In this document: positions 11,491 to 22,100 of the stretch, in pieces | Numbering within the stretch: position 1 is the stretch's first letter | Layout: each line of letters begins with the position of its first letter | Made by a program: the position numbers and the translations under genes | NCBI GenBank assembly: GCA_023101725.1 | Contig: JALJCO010013425.1 | Coordinates: 20,821-84,820, forward strand | Reading direction: 5' to 3' | Length of the DNA stretch: 64,000 bases | Source: Atherinomorus stipes | Lineage: Eukaryota > Chordata > Actinopteri > Atheriniformes > Atherinidae | Notes under the pieces: model-generated | Database searches by the model: none | What the model was told of the DNA's origin: nothing | Seen by the model: only the letters and a program-made list of their open reading frames with translations

Positions 11491-13087
11491 AGTGATAAGC
11501 CTCGAAGCTTTTACGATTGCTCATTGCTTCACAGTCAGACGTGACCAACATGGCTAACCAAGCTACTGTTTGTCATTTTTGGCCAGATTTTCATCTCCCA
11601 CCCCTCTGTTGCACGAGGCAGAGGGATTGTAACGTTGTACTGTGACAGCTGACATTCCCACATAGTTTACCTAAAAAGCTCCAAGAAAGTGGAGCATCGC
11701 GAACATCTATCATGTAAATGAACGCTGGTTCCGGTCGAACCAGATGTCGGTCATATATTTCACGCAAGGGCTCATGGGGGCTAGGAATATGGTGGATAGA
11801 TTATTATTATTGTTAAAAACCTTTGAGCAACTTCCTTTAATTTTGGTGCACACATTCAATCTTGATTATTTGGTTGACTCGTGACTTTAAATCTTATCGC
11901 ACCTGCTCACATTTTTCACTTATTTGGTTGACTAGAGTGCATTAAATTCAGCCAAAATGGGCTGTCACAATAGTTTACTGTTGCCGCAGAATGAATTTAA
12001 TGAATTGATGATCACCAGACTCTTCCATTATTGGCGCCCTCCACACACATATGTTGTACAGTTAAACTTCTTGACAGCTAGAAGATAGACTGATCTGACA
12101 TTTTGTACCGTTATTCATGCTCTCCTTATTTAAGTGATCCTTTGTAAAAGCAAAGGTCAGGGCATCACCTAAGTCAAGTGGATGTTTCCTTTATAATTAC
12201 ATCTGCATTCACCTATTCAGTTTTACCCAACAGCAGCTGCAAACATTGGTTGCGTCTTTGACTGAGGATGTACTTTTTCTTTATCTCTTAAGGTCAACCT
12301 TTTTTTTAAATGAAAAAGTATATTTTAGCTTGGATTAAAGTGAAGCAGTCGATGTAAAACAAACGTTTTTTATGGCTGTAAATGTTTTCTTAGGCACTGA
12401 GAACTGGTTGTATTTGAGTCACAAAAATAAAGGAAGCATTCACTTGGAAAGACTATTTAACTTGACTGCTAGAGCCCTTAGACTGAAAGAATGCTTTTTA
12501 AGAAGGTTTAAAGAATCTTTCAATGAAACAGAAAAAGGTATTCTCACAGATAGCCCACATACAGTTAGAAAGATTACTAAGGAATGTTCTGCTTTCTTTC
12601 ATGTTTCCTGTTACACAAGTCACCTTTTTATTCATCTCCAGGTCAGGTTAAAATTCTACTTCTTCCAGCTCCTACAGACAAATGCAGTATGTTTTAGTGT
12701 TTGTGTCAGGTTCAGAAATATGTGAAGCAGTCTGAGTTGTTGGCTGCTCTCGGTTGTATGACTCTTGTTGTTGGTGCTTGACTGTAGTTTTGCTCTGCGA
12801 TGGAAAACATGAAGTATAAAGATTTGCTTAGTGCTGAAGTAAAACACTGTTATATCCATGTGTTGCTGCTGTTAGATTAAAAATGAGTTAATATTTTCCA
12901 TGGAATGGAAAAAATGTTTCAACATCTGATTTATTGTTTATGTTCTACTGAGAATAAAATATGAGTTGATTAGATTTGCATAATCATTGCATTCTGTTTT
13001 TATTTACATTTTGTACAGTGCCCCATCATTTTTGGAATTGGGGATGACCCAATTACCATATCAGGCTAACATTTTAAACTAAATCTG
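11491..13087. other. Intergenic, no gene seen
   Basis: No recognisable coding exon. The longest open frame (117 codons at 12372-12725) has no family features and resembles random AT-rich DNA. Confidence 0.45.
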
Positions 13088-13715
13088 CTTTCCAACTGAA
13101 ATTATTGTGGGTTCACATGGGTTTCTCAAACGCCGGTTGACCCGTTTATGATCAGCGTTACGCTCCTTTCCCATTGGCAAGAAAAAAGCCAGGTCTGATC
13201 CCCCGCTGGCTGTGTGGCCTCTGTCCCCACCGCTGCGTGTCTGGTAATGCTGTTATACTGGGTTTGCGTTGATGATGTCATCCATGTAACAGAAATCAGG
13301 AAAGTAAACAATGGGGAGCGGGTTAGGCTGTAGTTCATGTGCTTTCTTGATGCACCTTTGTCTATCCCAAAAATGGAAGAAGATCAGCGGGCGACTTTCT
13401 AGCACAGATGGAACGTAGGCGACTCGAGTTTGTGGCCGAAGCAGATTTGTTTTGGTACGTTATATGAGACATGACTGGCATGATGTCACGACCTAGGCAC
13501 ATGCCACCCAACGTCGTCCCATAAATTCACAGCCCAACATGGGTCTGGTCTTCCCACTGCATGCCAATCGGAGCCGAGCCGTTTGAAGGCGATTTTAACC
13601 CGTGTTGCTTGGTGAATCATTTGACGCAGGTCGACACGGGTCGGTGAGCATTTCCAACTCCCACTAAAAGCTGATTGTTTGCAGGTTTGAAGAGGATTTT
13701 TGGCCAGTTGGAAAG
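13088..13715. mobile_element. MITE with CTTTCCAACTG ends, 628 bp
   Basis: CTTTCCAACTG at 13088-13098 is the reverse complement of CAGTTGGAAAG at 13705-13715. The inner subterminal regions also show inverted similarity (GGGTTCACATGGG against CGTGTCGACC-type segments). No clear target duplication was read and no transposase is present. Confidence 0.45.
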
Positions 13716-13791
13716 GGCATAAGCATACATAGGTATTACAGAGATCAGCATAATGGTGTTTAAATTAGGGACTAGCATAAAACAAACTTAA

Positions 13792-14557
13792 AGGCAGGGT
13801 AGGGGATCCTGGAAAAAACGGTTCAAGGAAGCTAAATTTGAAAAAATATACACCCTCCGAAACCACGCATCCAGAGCACAGGAACATGTCCACCGATAGT
13901 TGTTGGCAAACATAACCGAGAACAGGGGAGTAGCTAGCTTGCTAGCTTCCCAGTAAACAGCAGAGGAACCACGTTTCCTAAAAGTGATAATTATCTCACT
14001 TCCAACTTCTGCGGCGTAAAACATCCTCACTGCAAACACCAACACCTCCATGACTTGATTTTTTCTTTTTAAGAGCAAACAGCAGCATAGATAGGAGCAG
14101 CGAACAGTCATGTTCATCTCGGTTCGTCTGCACTGTGAGACGCTCACGGCGAGTTGTGAGCGCACGCACGTGCCTGCGAGGAGGGTGGGGGCGCAACTAA
14201 CGGCAGTTGAGTTTGATGGACATAATAATTATTCAATCAATAAGCACGGGCCGTTTGCAACCCCTTCCAATGAAAGTCATTTCATTGGAAGGGGTTTTTC
14301 CAGTCCTGTACGCTCCACAGGTGATTAATTTTTTAAATTTTTGTGTCAGAACATTTAATGAATTTTCTGCAATCGGGGTGTGAAGAAGACTTTAAGCAAT
14401 ATAGTAAAAAAAATGCTCCTGGAAACATCATCAAACCTGCCTTTAAAGCACTGATGTGCCTCTGATGTTTTCCATCCTCATTTATTGGTGTCACATGACT
14501 CACGAAGCTCAGAATAGTTTTATCTGAAAGGTAAAAATCCATCTAGGTCCCCTACTA
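13792..14557. mobile_element. Probable TTAA-flanked MITE, about 766 bp
   Basis: The left end AGGCAGGGTAGGGGATCC and the right end GGTCCCCTACTA are an imperfect inverted pair. TTAA lies at 13788-13791 and 14558-14561. It contains a perfect 17-bp hairpin at 14259-14296. The right terminus lacks a few bases of the left repeat, so the boundary is approximate. Confidence 0.5.
14259..14296. repeat. Perfect 17-bp inverted repeat, 4-nt loop
   Basis: AACCCCTTCCAATGAAA (14259-14275) is exactly complementary to 14280-14296, separated by GTCA. It would form a strong stem-loop on either strand. Confidence 0.9.
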
Positions 14558-14566
14558 TTAAATGTA

Positions 14567-14572
<6 letters not shown>

Positions 14573-14625
<53 letters not shown>

Positions 14626-14632
14626 TATATAT
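14573..14632. repeat. (TA)n microsatellite
   Basis: A nearly pure TA run of about 50 bases. Chance reading frames of alternating Tyr and Ile across it are artefacts. Confidence 0.95.
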
Positions 14633-14639
14633 TCAGGAT

Positions 14640-15000
14640 GTCAATCAGTCATTTTCTGTACCGCATATCCAGTTCAGGGTCGCAGTCACAGAGTTTTGCT
14701 TGAGCTTATCCCAGCTATTATCAGGCGAGAGGCGGGGTACACCCTGGACAGGTCGCCTTTCTGTCGCAGGGCCAACACAGAGACACAGACAACCATTCAC
14801 ACTCACATTCGTACCTAGGGACAATTTAGAGTGACCAATTAACCTAACATGCATGTCTTTGGATGGAGGGAGGAAGCCGGAGTACCTGGAGAACCCACAC
14901 ATAAGAAACCCACACAAAAGAACATGCAAACTCCACACGGGAAGGCCACTGTTGGAATTGTTTGAACCCCCTCCCCAGCCAGGACTCAAACTAGTGACCT
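14640..15000 (+). repeat. Widespread teleost interspersed repeat
   Basis: Diagnostic blocks are CATTTTCTGTACCGCATATC, GAGGCGGGGTACACCCTGGA, GACAATTTAGAGTGACCAAT, AACCTAACATGCATGTCTTT and GAACATGCAAACTCCACACG. This sequence is very common in percomorph genomes. I do not assign it to a named family. Confidence 0.75.
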
Positions 15001-16944
15001 TCATATTATGTGAATACACTTTGCCATATACTTTGAAATAGAAACTAACAACTGTAGGGCCAACAAACTTTGGCTTCACGTTTTAGCTGCTAGTTGATAA
15101 CAAGGTGTTAGCTTCTACTGCTAATCACAATTCAAATAGCTTATTTGTTGTAAACTTAGTCAGCATATCATAATCTTCCCTGGTTTGTGTATTCTGCTGC
15201 TTGCTAGCATGTTAGCTTTAGCTGGCTAGCATCTAGCCATTGGCTCTTTGCAGTGTGCTGCATATGTTAGCACTGTCAGTTTCACTGCACACCTAAGAAG
15301 CAATAGAAGTAATGAGATTTGAGATAGTTAACCATCTGTCCTTTGTCAAATGTCTGGTTGTAACAGTTAAGAACGCAAAGCAGTCTGAATGGAAGAATTT
15401 ACTGATGCTTTCTGACTGCAGTCTGTCATCTGCACCAGTCTCCAGTAAAATAAAAAAATCAGGGACACTTGCGGTTTTCTTGGCTCAGAGCCTCTGACAT
15501 GCTGGCTTAATTTTACCTTCCATTTCATCGTGACACGTTCTCATAAAACATGGAGAAAAGTAGTACACATAATGGTCCCCTTTCGCCAAGCGCTTGAAGG
15601 TCCTGTCCACAGTCCCAGTGAGGGGCAGTCAAGCTGCCTCTGCTCTGCTCTGTTTGTTTTATGGAGCAGTAGTGGAACCACTTTCAGGTCAGTTAGCTGC
15701 AAAAAAGAAAGGGAAAAAAAAAATCCCAGAAAACTAAGCTGGGTCTCCAGTGAGAAAACTGTCATTGACACAAAAAAGGTCATTAGTTTGAACACAGTGT
15801 CAGCAATAATAGGATGAAACGCTCTGCATCAGATGTAAAGCAGACATTCTTCCTATCATGGAGCAGCTGATCAAAATCTTTTTAAAAGCACGGTGGTGCA
15901 GGAGAGACAAAATCACACAAAACGGCCCGAAATGTCTCCTTTCACATTGTATGGCATTATAAAACTCAATTCACAGATCCTGAATTAATTTGAGTGCTGT
16001 CATTATGCAAGCACAGCACAAAGTGTCCAAGACCAAGTGAATCTATTTATAGCAATCAGTGCCTGAGAGCCAAGTGTGCCTAATGGTGTAATTTGTATTG
16101 TTAATGGTAATGCACTCTTAGTTTGTTCCATTTGGCGTTGCACAGGTGCATTAATGGGAGCTTTGTGAAGCGTTTGCACCCACTGCTGTGTGCAGTCTTT
16201 CAGCAGGACCACGGCTCCCTCTAGTGGATCAGAGTGTTTAAGCACAGGCTGAAGTCAAGGCTCAAGAAGAAAGCTTGTTGTTTTTGCTAGTTGTTGAGGA
16301 AACAATAACTAAGTATTTTCAATGCAACGGGAAGACCTGCTCTAAACAAACAAGTCACCACAAACAGCTGCAACAGCAGCAGACTTGTGAAATATTGTGT
16401 TCCTAATTAACCTTCAAGCTCATCAGCCACAATCAATATAGACTGTAGCCTTTTTTTCTAATTGAGATGAAGTAATTATCAGACTGTATTCATCTCGTTA
16501 ATGAAACAATGTTCCAATATGCCTGCAGCAAAACTGTTAATTGAGTTCTATTTTCTGAGACAGGAAGCCTCTCCTTGTGTCCATGGCCACTAAGCGTCAA
16601 ATGTGGGTTGGGGGCCTTTGTGCTTCTCTCTGTGTGGACACAAGAACAGGCTGTGGACTGGTGGAGCGTGCTCTCTCCCCACAGACGGTCCCCTCCTCCC
16701 CCCGTCCATTCTCCCATCACACAGAGGGAAAGAACTGGTAATACAGCTGACTCGTGCAGATCATCTCGTCCCAGCCGGTTATTTCACGGTCTCAGTAGTA
16801 AAGTACTCCCTGTTGAGTAAGATATAGCGAGGCAATTATTCTGTAATTATTAAGCCAAAAGATGAGGAAAGAGTCAAGAATTACTGAGCTTGTGTGATCC
16901 ACTGTAAGAGAGAAAAAAAAAAAAAGCAGCCCAGATATGCGCTT
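15001..16944. other. Intergenic, no gene seen
   Basis: No recognisable exons or complete elements. It contains a stretch repeating TTAGC/GCTAGC motifs (15090-15240). Parts look single-copy and could hold conserved non-coding sequence, which cannot be judged without alignment. Confidence 0.4.
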
Positions 16945-17281
16945 AGTGTCCACTTCATCAGGTCCACCTTCTAATACCGGCTGGAACCTTTCTTCCTCCA
17001 AACCTGTCTAACTTCTTGGTTTCATAGATCCAACAAGGTGTTGGAAACATTCCTTAGAAATTTTGCGCCATATTGACATGACAGCATCACACAGTTGCTG
17101 CATCCATGATGAGAATCTCCCGTTCCGCCACATCCCAAAGCTGCTCTGTCGGACTGAGATCTGGTGACTCTGGAGGCCGTTGGAGTTCAGTGAACTCATC
17201 ATCATGTTCCAGAAAGCAGTTGATGATGTGAGCTTTGTGACATGGTGCATTATCCTGCTGGAAGTAGCATCAGAAGATGGG
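16945..17281 (-). mobile_element. Tc1-like transposon, 3' fragment
   Basis: The terminal repeat GTGTCCACTTCATCAGGTCC is followed on the minus strand by the transposase C-terminus, with LCDAVMSIWRKISKECFQHL in frame and HHVTKLTSSTAF upstream. It belongs to the same family as the copies at 6985-7905 and 43164-43925. It is truncated after about 340 bp. Confidence 0.8.
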
Positions 17282-18922
17282 TTGCTACTTCTGTTACAAT
17301 TAAATGAATAGTTGGACCTAATAAAATAAAGAAAATAGAGTAAATATTGGGACAGTTCTACCCCCCGTAAACAAATGGTAAAATCTGCTATTAATAACAT
17401 TATAAACTACTTCTGCGTTGGCTTGTTTTACAGTTTGAAGAAATAAACTACTTTTGAATTGTTTGTTGGCACCTCTCACTGCTAATGTCTCCCCTTTTTC
17501 CCTCCATGATGCCAGCCTTCAGTCTTGTTCCAGAGGTGCTGCATAATGCAGACATGATGGGAAAGCAAGAGGCACAAACATGCTGCAGTCACACTGATCC
17601 CTGTCCAGTCCTGTCCAAATTCCTCGAGCAATGCTGTGAAAGTTGTGGACTTGTAGCCAGCGTTGACCTTTTTTTTCATTAAGTCCCTTTGTGCTAAATA
17701 AATAATAAACAGGAAGATAATTCCTTACTTTATCCATCCATAGGTCCCCTTATGGAAATGTTCTTACTTTCACGATCAAACATAACCACAAGTTCTACTG
17801 TTTTTTTTTAAACTGTCTGATTCCACAAAATCATAAAGTGACCTCAAATAATCATCATTCAAGATGTTTTTCTGACCACATTTCTTTTTGAAGACTTTCT
17901 GAGAAAAAGTCTGAAGTATTCATTAAAAAAATGAATACTTCAGACTTTTTCTCAGAAAGTCTTTTCAGATATTGAAAAAAATGTCTCCTGATTTTTTTTT
18001 TTTAAATAATCTGGAAAAAAAGTCAGAATTCTGAGATTAAAATTTTCTGAGATTTTTTTCTCAATCATTTTTTCTTCAATGGCCCTAATCCTCCTCTGTG
18101 AAAATTAAATCAATACTTCTTGATGAAAAGATTAGAAAAGAGTCAAAACAAGTCAGTTACAGTCATGTTTTTATATTCAGGCAGTAAGACGGGTAGTTGT
18201 GGAACAACAGGATGCTCTGAAAACAAAGAAACGCAAAAACCAACAAAATATGACTGTGGGGTCGCTGGAAGATGACCCCTGTAAAAGTGTGACATTAGTA
18301 AAGGCACTAACAGTCTCTTCCTGCCTAAAATAACCCTGTACTTACACACCGTAGTCACGTCTGATTAGTACCCATCCCTAACTCTAACGCAGTCCCTTCA
18401 CAGCCTATAAACAGCAGCTATTATATCATTAATATCTCCGTGATAAAGTATTGATACATGATCAATGTGTACAAATCAATACCATCTCAGTCGAGAAAAA
18501 GAAAAAAGATAACGTTCTGATCTTTTTTTTTTTTCACCTTTTGGTCCTTAAACATGTTCACTGCATGTTACCACAGTATGTACAAACGCAACCTTGACTA
18601 TCAGGAATCTGTAAACAGTTTAGTTCACTTGAAATTTGATGTACAACCAGTAAAAAAATATTAAACCAGATAACTTATTTTCCAGGTTTAAATCCAAGTT
18701 TCAACTTGATGAACTAGTTCCGGTTAGAGGCTTATTTTCTCCCCGGGGCCAACAGCCATCATCTGTAACCGTTTCTCTCTCACAGTAGATGTTGGCAGTT
18801 CAGTCTTCTCAAGCAGCACCAGCAGTTTACAAGTAAGAAACAAAGAGAACTGTGCCTCTTAGAAACGTGACTGCAGTCTTCCCTCGAGTTCCCGTGAAGC
18901 TCCCGAACACTCCTCCTTCCCC
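17282..18922 (-). other. hs2st1 3' flank, probably partly 3' UTR
   Basis: This stretch follows the stop codon. I see no second gene. It holds an AT-rich MITE with a perfect hairpin (17891-17963). I could not identify a convincing AATAAA on the minus strand close to the stop, so the 3' end of the transcript is not defined. Confidence 0.4.
17891..17963. repeat. Perfect 33-bp hairpin downstream of hs2st1
   Basis: Bases 17891-17923 are exactly reverse-complementary to 17931-17963, with loop TAAAAAA. The surroundings (AAAAAGTCAGAATTCTGAGA and AATGGCCCTAAT) resemble a fish fold-back MITE, so the hairpin is probably transposon-derived. It lies about 960-1030 bp past the hs2st1 stop and would be in the transcript if the 3' UTR reaches that far. 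Confidence 0.9.
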
Positions 18923-19149
18923 TCAGTTCACTTTCGGGTAGATCTTTTCATAGAAGAAGCTCTGCGCCAGCACGTAAAGTTCTCCATCTTTTTCCCTGAC
19001 GGCGTGAGCACGGACAAACTGAAACTGCTCCACCGCAAACTCGTAGAACTCATTTTCCATTTTCCAGATGTCGGACTGCTGCAGCTTGGCGATGGTCTCT
19101 TTGGTGGGTGGCTTCTTCTCAGTGGTCTTCCTCAGATGGGACTTCTTCC
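18923..19149 (-). CDS. hs2st1: hs2st1 coding exon 7 (C-terminus and stop)
   Basis: The exon begins after TTCCAG and encodes [20 protein letters not shown], then [40 protein letters not shown] and [14 protein letters not shown], then TGA at 18923-18925. The KTTEKK and YEKIYPK segments are hallmarks of HS2ST1 C-termini. The last residues are Val-Asn, close to the Ser-Asn seen in mammals. Confidence 0.96.
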
Positions 19150-22100
19150 CTGGAACAACACAAACAAAATTTGGCTCATCACTTCACCTTTTCAGGTTTT
19201 CAATCTAAAAGGTTAAACCTTTTATTAGAAGTGGAAGTTACTGATTCTGCATTTATGGTCGTTAATGGGTTAAATCATGGGACTGGTACTGAAACAATGA
19301 TGCTCTTTTCAGACCTTCGCTAATAAACGATCAGAGCAATGATATTCAGCATCATTGCTGTACAGTGTGTGTAATATCTGGACAGTGCATCAAGAGAGGT
19401 TACGCTAGTCCTTAAAGAAAAGCACTCCTCTTACATCTTGCATGTCACGAACATTTAACAGCAGCAGTGAATGGAAGCAACTAAAATACTGATTTTCCTG
19501 TTCAGGGTTACTAAACTGTTTGCTTCAGAAAGAACTTATTTGGTCCAGCTGCTGTTTGAAAATATTGGTGATGCAATTGTTGTTGGGAAACCAATGAATG
19601 AGGACTTGAAACTGCACACATATGTCACCAACACATGGAACTATTGGACCGATCTTGGGGTGGGGTGGGGGGGGGGGGCTAACTTCTTCTTGATGAGATG
19701 TTGAATACAAACATGTCCGTCTCATCACTGTGGGACAGACACTCTGGTAGCTAGCAGCCAATCAGAAATCAGTTTTTATTCCAGCTCTAAAACTCTGCTA
19801 ATGTGTTCTCCAGTTCCTAGGATTACATTACTAATTCCTGCGACTACCTTACTCATTCCTGGGATTACTTATTTCTTGGACTACTTTTCCTATTCCCAGG
19901 ATTACTTTACTCATTCCTAGGATTACTTTACTTATTTCTAAGATTACATTAGTCATTCCCAAGACTACTTTTCTCATTCCTAGGATTACTTCACTCATTT
20001 CTAGGACTGCTTTTTTCATTCCTAGGATTACTTTACTTATTTCTATGACTACTTTTCCCATTCCCAGCATCACTTTACTCATTCCCAGGATTACTTTACT
20101 TATTTCTAGGACTACTTTTCTCATTTCTAGTATTACTTTTCCTGTTCCAAGGATTACATTACTCATTCCTAGGATTTTTCTTTTTTTTTATTACTGTTTA
20201 TTTAGTGTTTTGTATCAATTAACATGTAAAGAGAAATTTAAAAAAAGGCATGAACAGAAGACAAAAAACAAACAAAAACAAAGTTCTTCTGGGAGAAGTC
20301 TTTTCATAAGACTGAGGGGGTGTCGTCCATGTCTTTGAAGAGTATCCATTTCTTCCAGTTCAGCACAAAGTTCTCTGCTCTGAGTCGCAGATAAAAGGTG
20401 ATTTTCTCCATTATCTAGAACTTGTCCATAATTTCCATTCACTGACTTCTGGTTGGAGCATCACTCTTTGACCATTTCCTGCTGATGGCTTTAATAGCTG
20501 CCATAGTCATTCCTAGGATTACATTACTCATTCATGGGACTACTTTTCTCATTCCCAGGATTACTTTACTCATTCCTAGATGAACTGGGCTGTTATTCTC
20601 TGGTTTCCACTGAAAGTAACGTGGTTTTCTTTTAGGAAGAGATAACATCTACATTTGCAACTGTATTTCAGGTGAATTTACTCTGGCACAGTTGCACATA
20701 TCTTGATTCTGACACTTCTGTAGTAATCTCACATGTCTCAGCTTTCTGTAGAGACCAGGATTACACATACAGCTGTTGTAGTTGTGATATACTGTATTTA
20801 TAAATTTATTTTTGGTTTGTCATCTCAGACAGAGGGCAGAGAAAAATGGGCCTTGTGAAGAGGTTCAGAAGTGGCCTTGGTCTTTTTATGTTGCGTCTTC
20901 ATTTGGTCAGGGGAAACACTTGTTGTGTCCTCGGCTGTAGCAGCAGCTTCATGATCAGCACACAAACAGGAGACAAAACATCAGATTTTCATCCTCCATC
21001 TCCATCTTGGATCAACATCGCAGAGAACAGAAACTTTTCCAGGTGATGCGTTTCTGGCTGACGTGGGTTGGATAGAAAGGACAGTTTGGGCTTTATATGA
21101 GCAGAAGTAAAGATGGCTGCATTTATAAGGTGTCAGCTCGATGAACGGGACAATCGGTCTCCGCCGAGTGACGTAACATTTGTTGCTTAACCAGCAGTAA
21201 CCAGCGCTTGACGCCATTTCAGGCGTAAAACTGTCAGTGGTCAAACCGGCGTGGAAATGAGCGCACGTCTGATCATAATAATGATCTTATGACTGAATCC
21301 ATGTGTGATTTAAAAAAAGTTAGTGTCTGACCAAACAACAGAATATTCGTCAGAAATGCACCGTCATCCAGCTGTTTCTCCTGAAGCAGCAGCAGCGCTG
21401 ACAGATGGAGGCTGGTCGTATCTGAGCCTGACCCGGACAGGAACATAAACGATAACTTTCATTAGTTAAACTAAGAAACAGTCTACCGAATGAACACTTG
21501 CACAACGTTAATGTATAGATTAATTTATAGAAACGGATCTCCTCCACTCAACTCTGTGTCTCCTGGGAGCTGCAGTTACCAGCGCGTCTGCCCTTCTGGC
21601 TGCGCATAATGTTTATAAACTAGTATTTCTGTTATTTAACTTGTCAATAAAGTCTTGACAAGTTACAGCAGCGTAAAGATCCACACAGGTCAGGGTTGTG
21701 TTGCAAACTTTCTATGAGTCTAAAGCAGCGTTTCCCGCTGGTCCGATGCACCTGCGCCTTTCTGCAGCCCGACTGTCCGTCTTCTTACAAGCAGCCGAGC
21801 TGTCTTTTCTTTATTCAGACATCAACAGTGAGATAATAAAGTCTGATTTATCTTGAAATTGTTGGCGATCAGTTGTCGCCTTCATCAGAAGTTATAACAC
21901 TCTGCTGTTAAGATCATCTGGCTGGTTTGACACCTGCAGCTCCTGGAGACAGAAGACAGGAGGCGATCCGTCGTTTCTATTAAGTAATCTGTACCCTAAA
22001 GTTATCGTCTATAAGTGCTTAGTCAGCAGACCGTGTCTTAGCTTACAGTAGCTAATGAAAGTTATTTTTTCTTCTGTCCCTGACAGATCCAACAGTCAGG

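Noticed and set aside
12372..12725. 117-codon plus-strand frame as a gene
   Set aside because: No domain, no splice context and AT-rich random composition.
13788..14165. 125-codon frame on the minus strand
   Set aside because: It lies inside a TTAA-flanked MITE and has no recognisable domain.
19849..20166. Protein of seven-residue SKVILGM repeats
   Set aside because: It is the chance translation of a 21-bp minisatellite inside an intron, with no start context, splice sites or homology.
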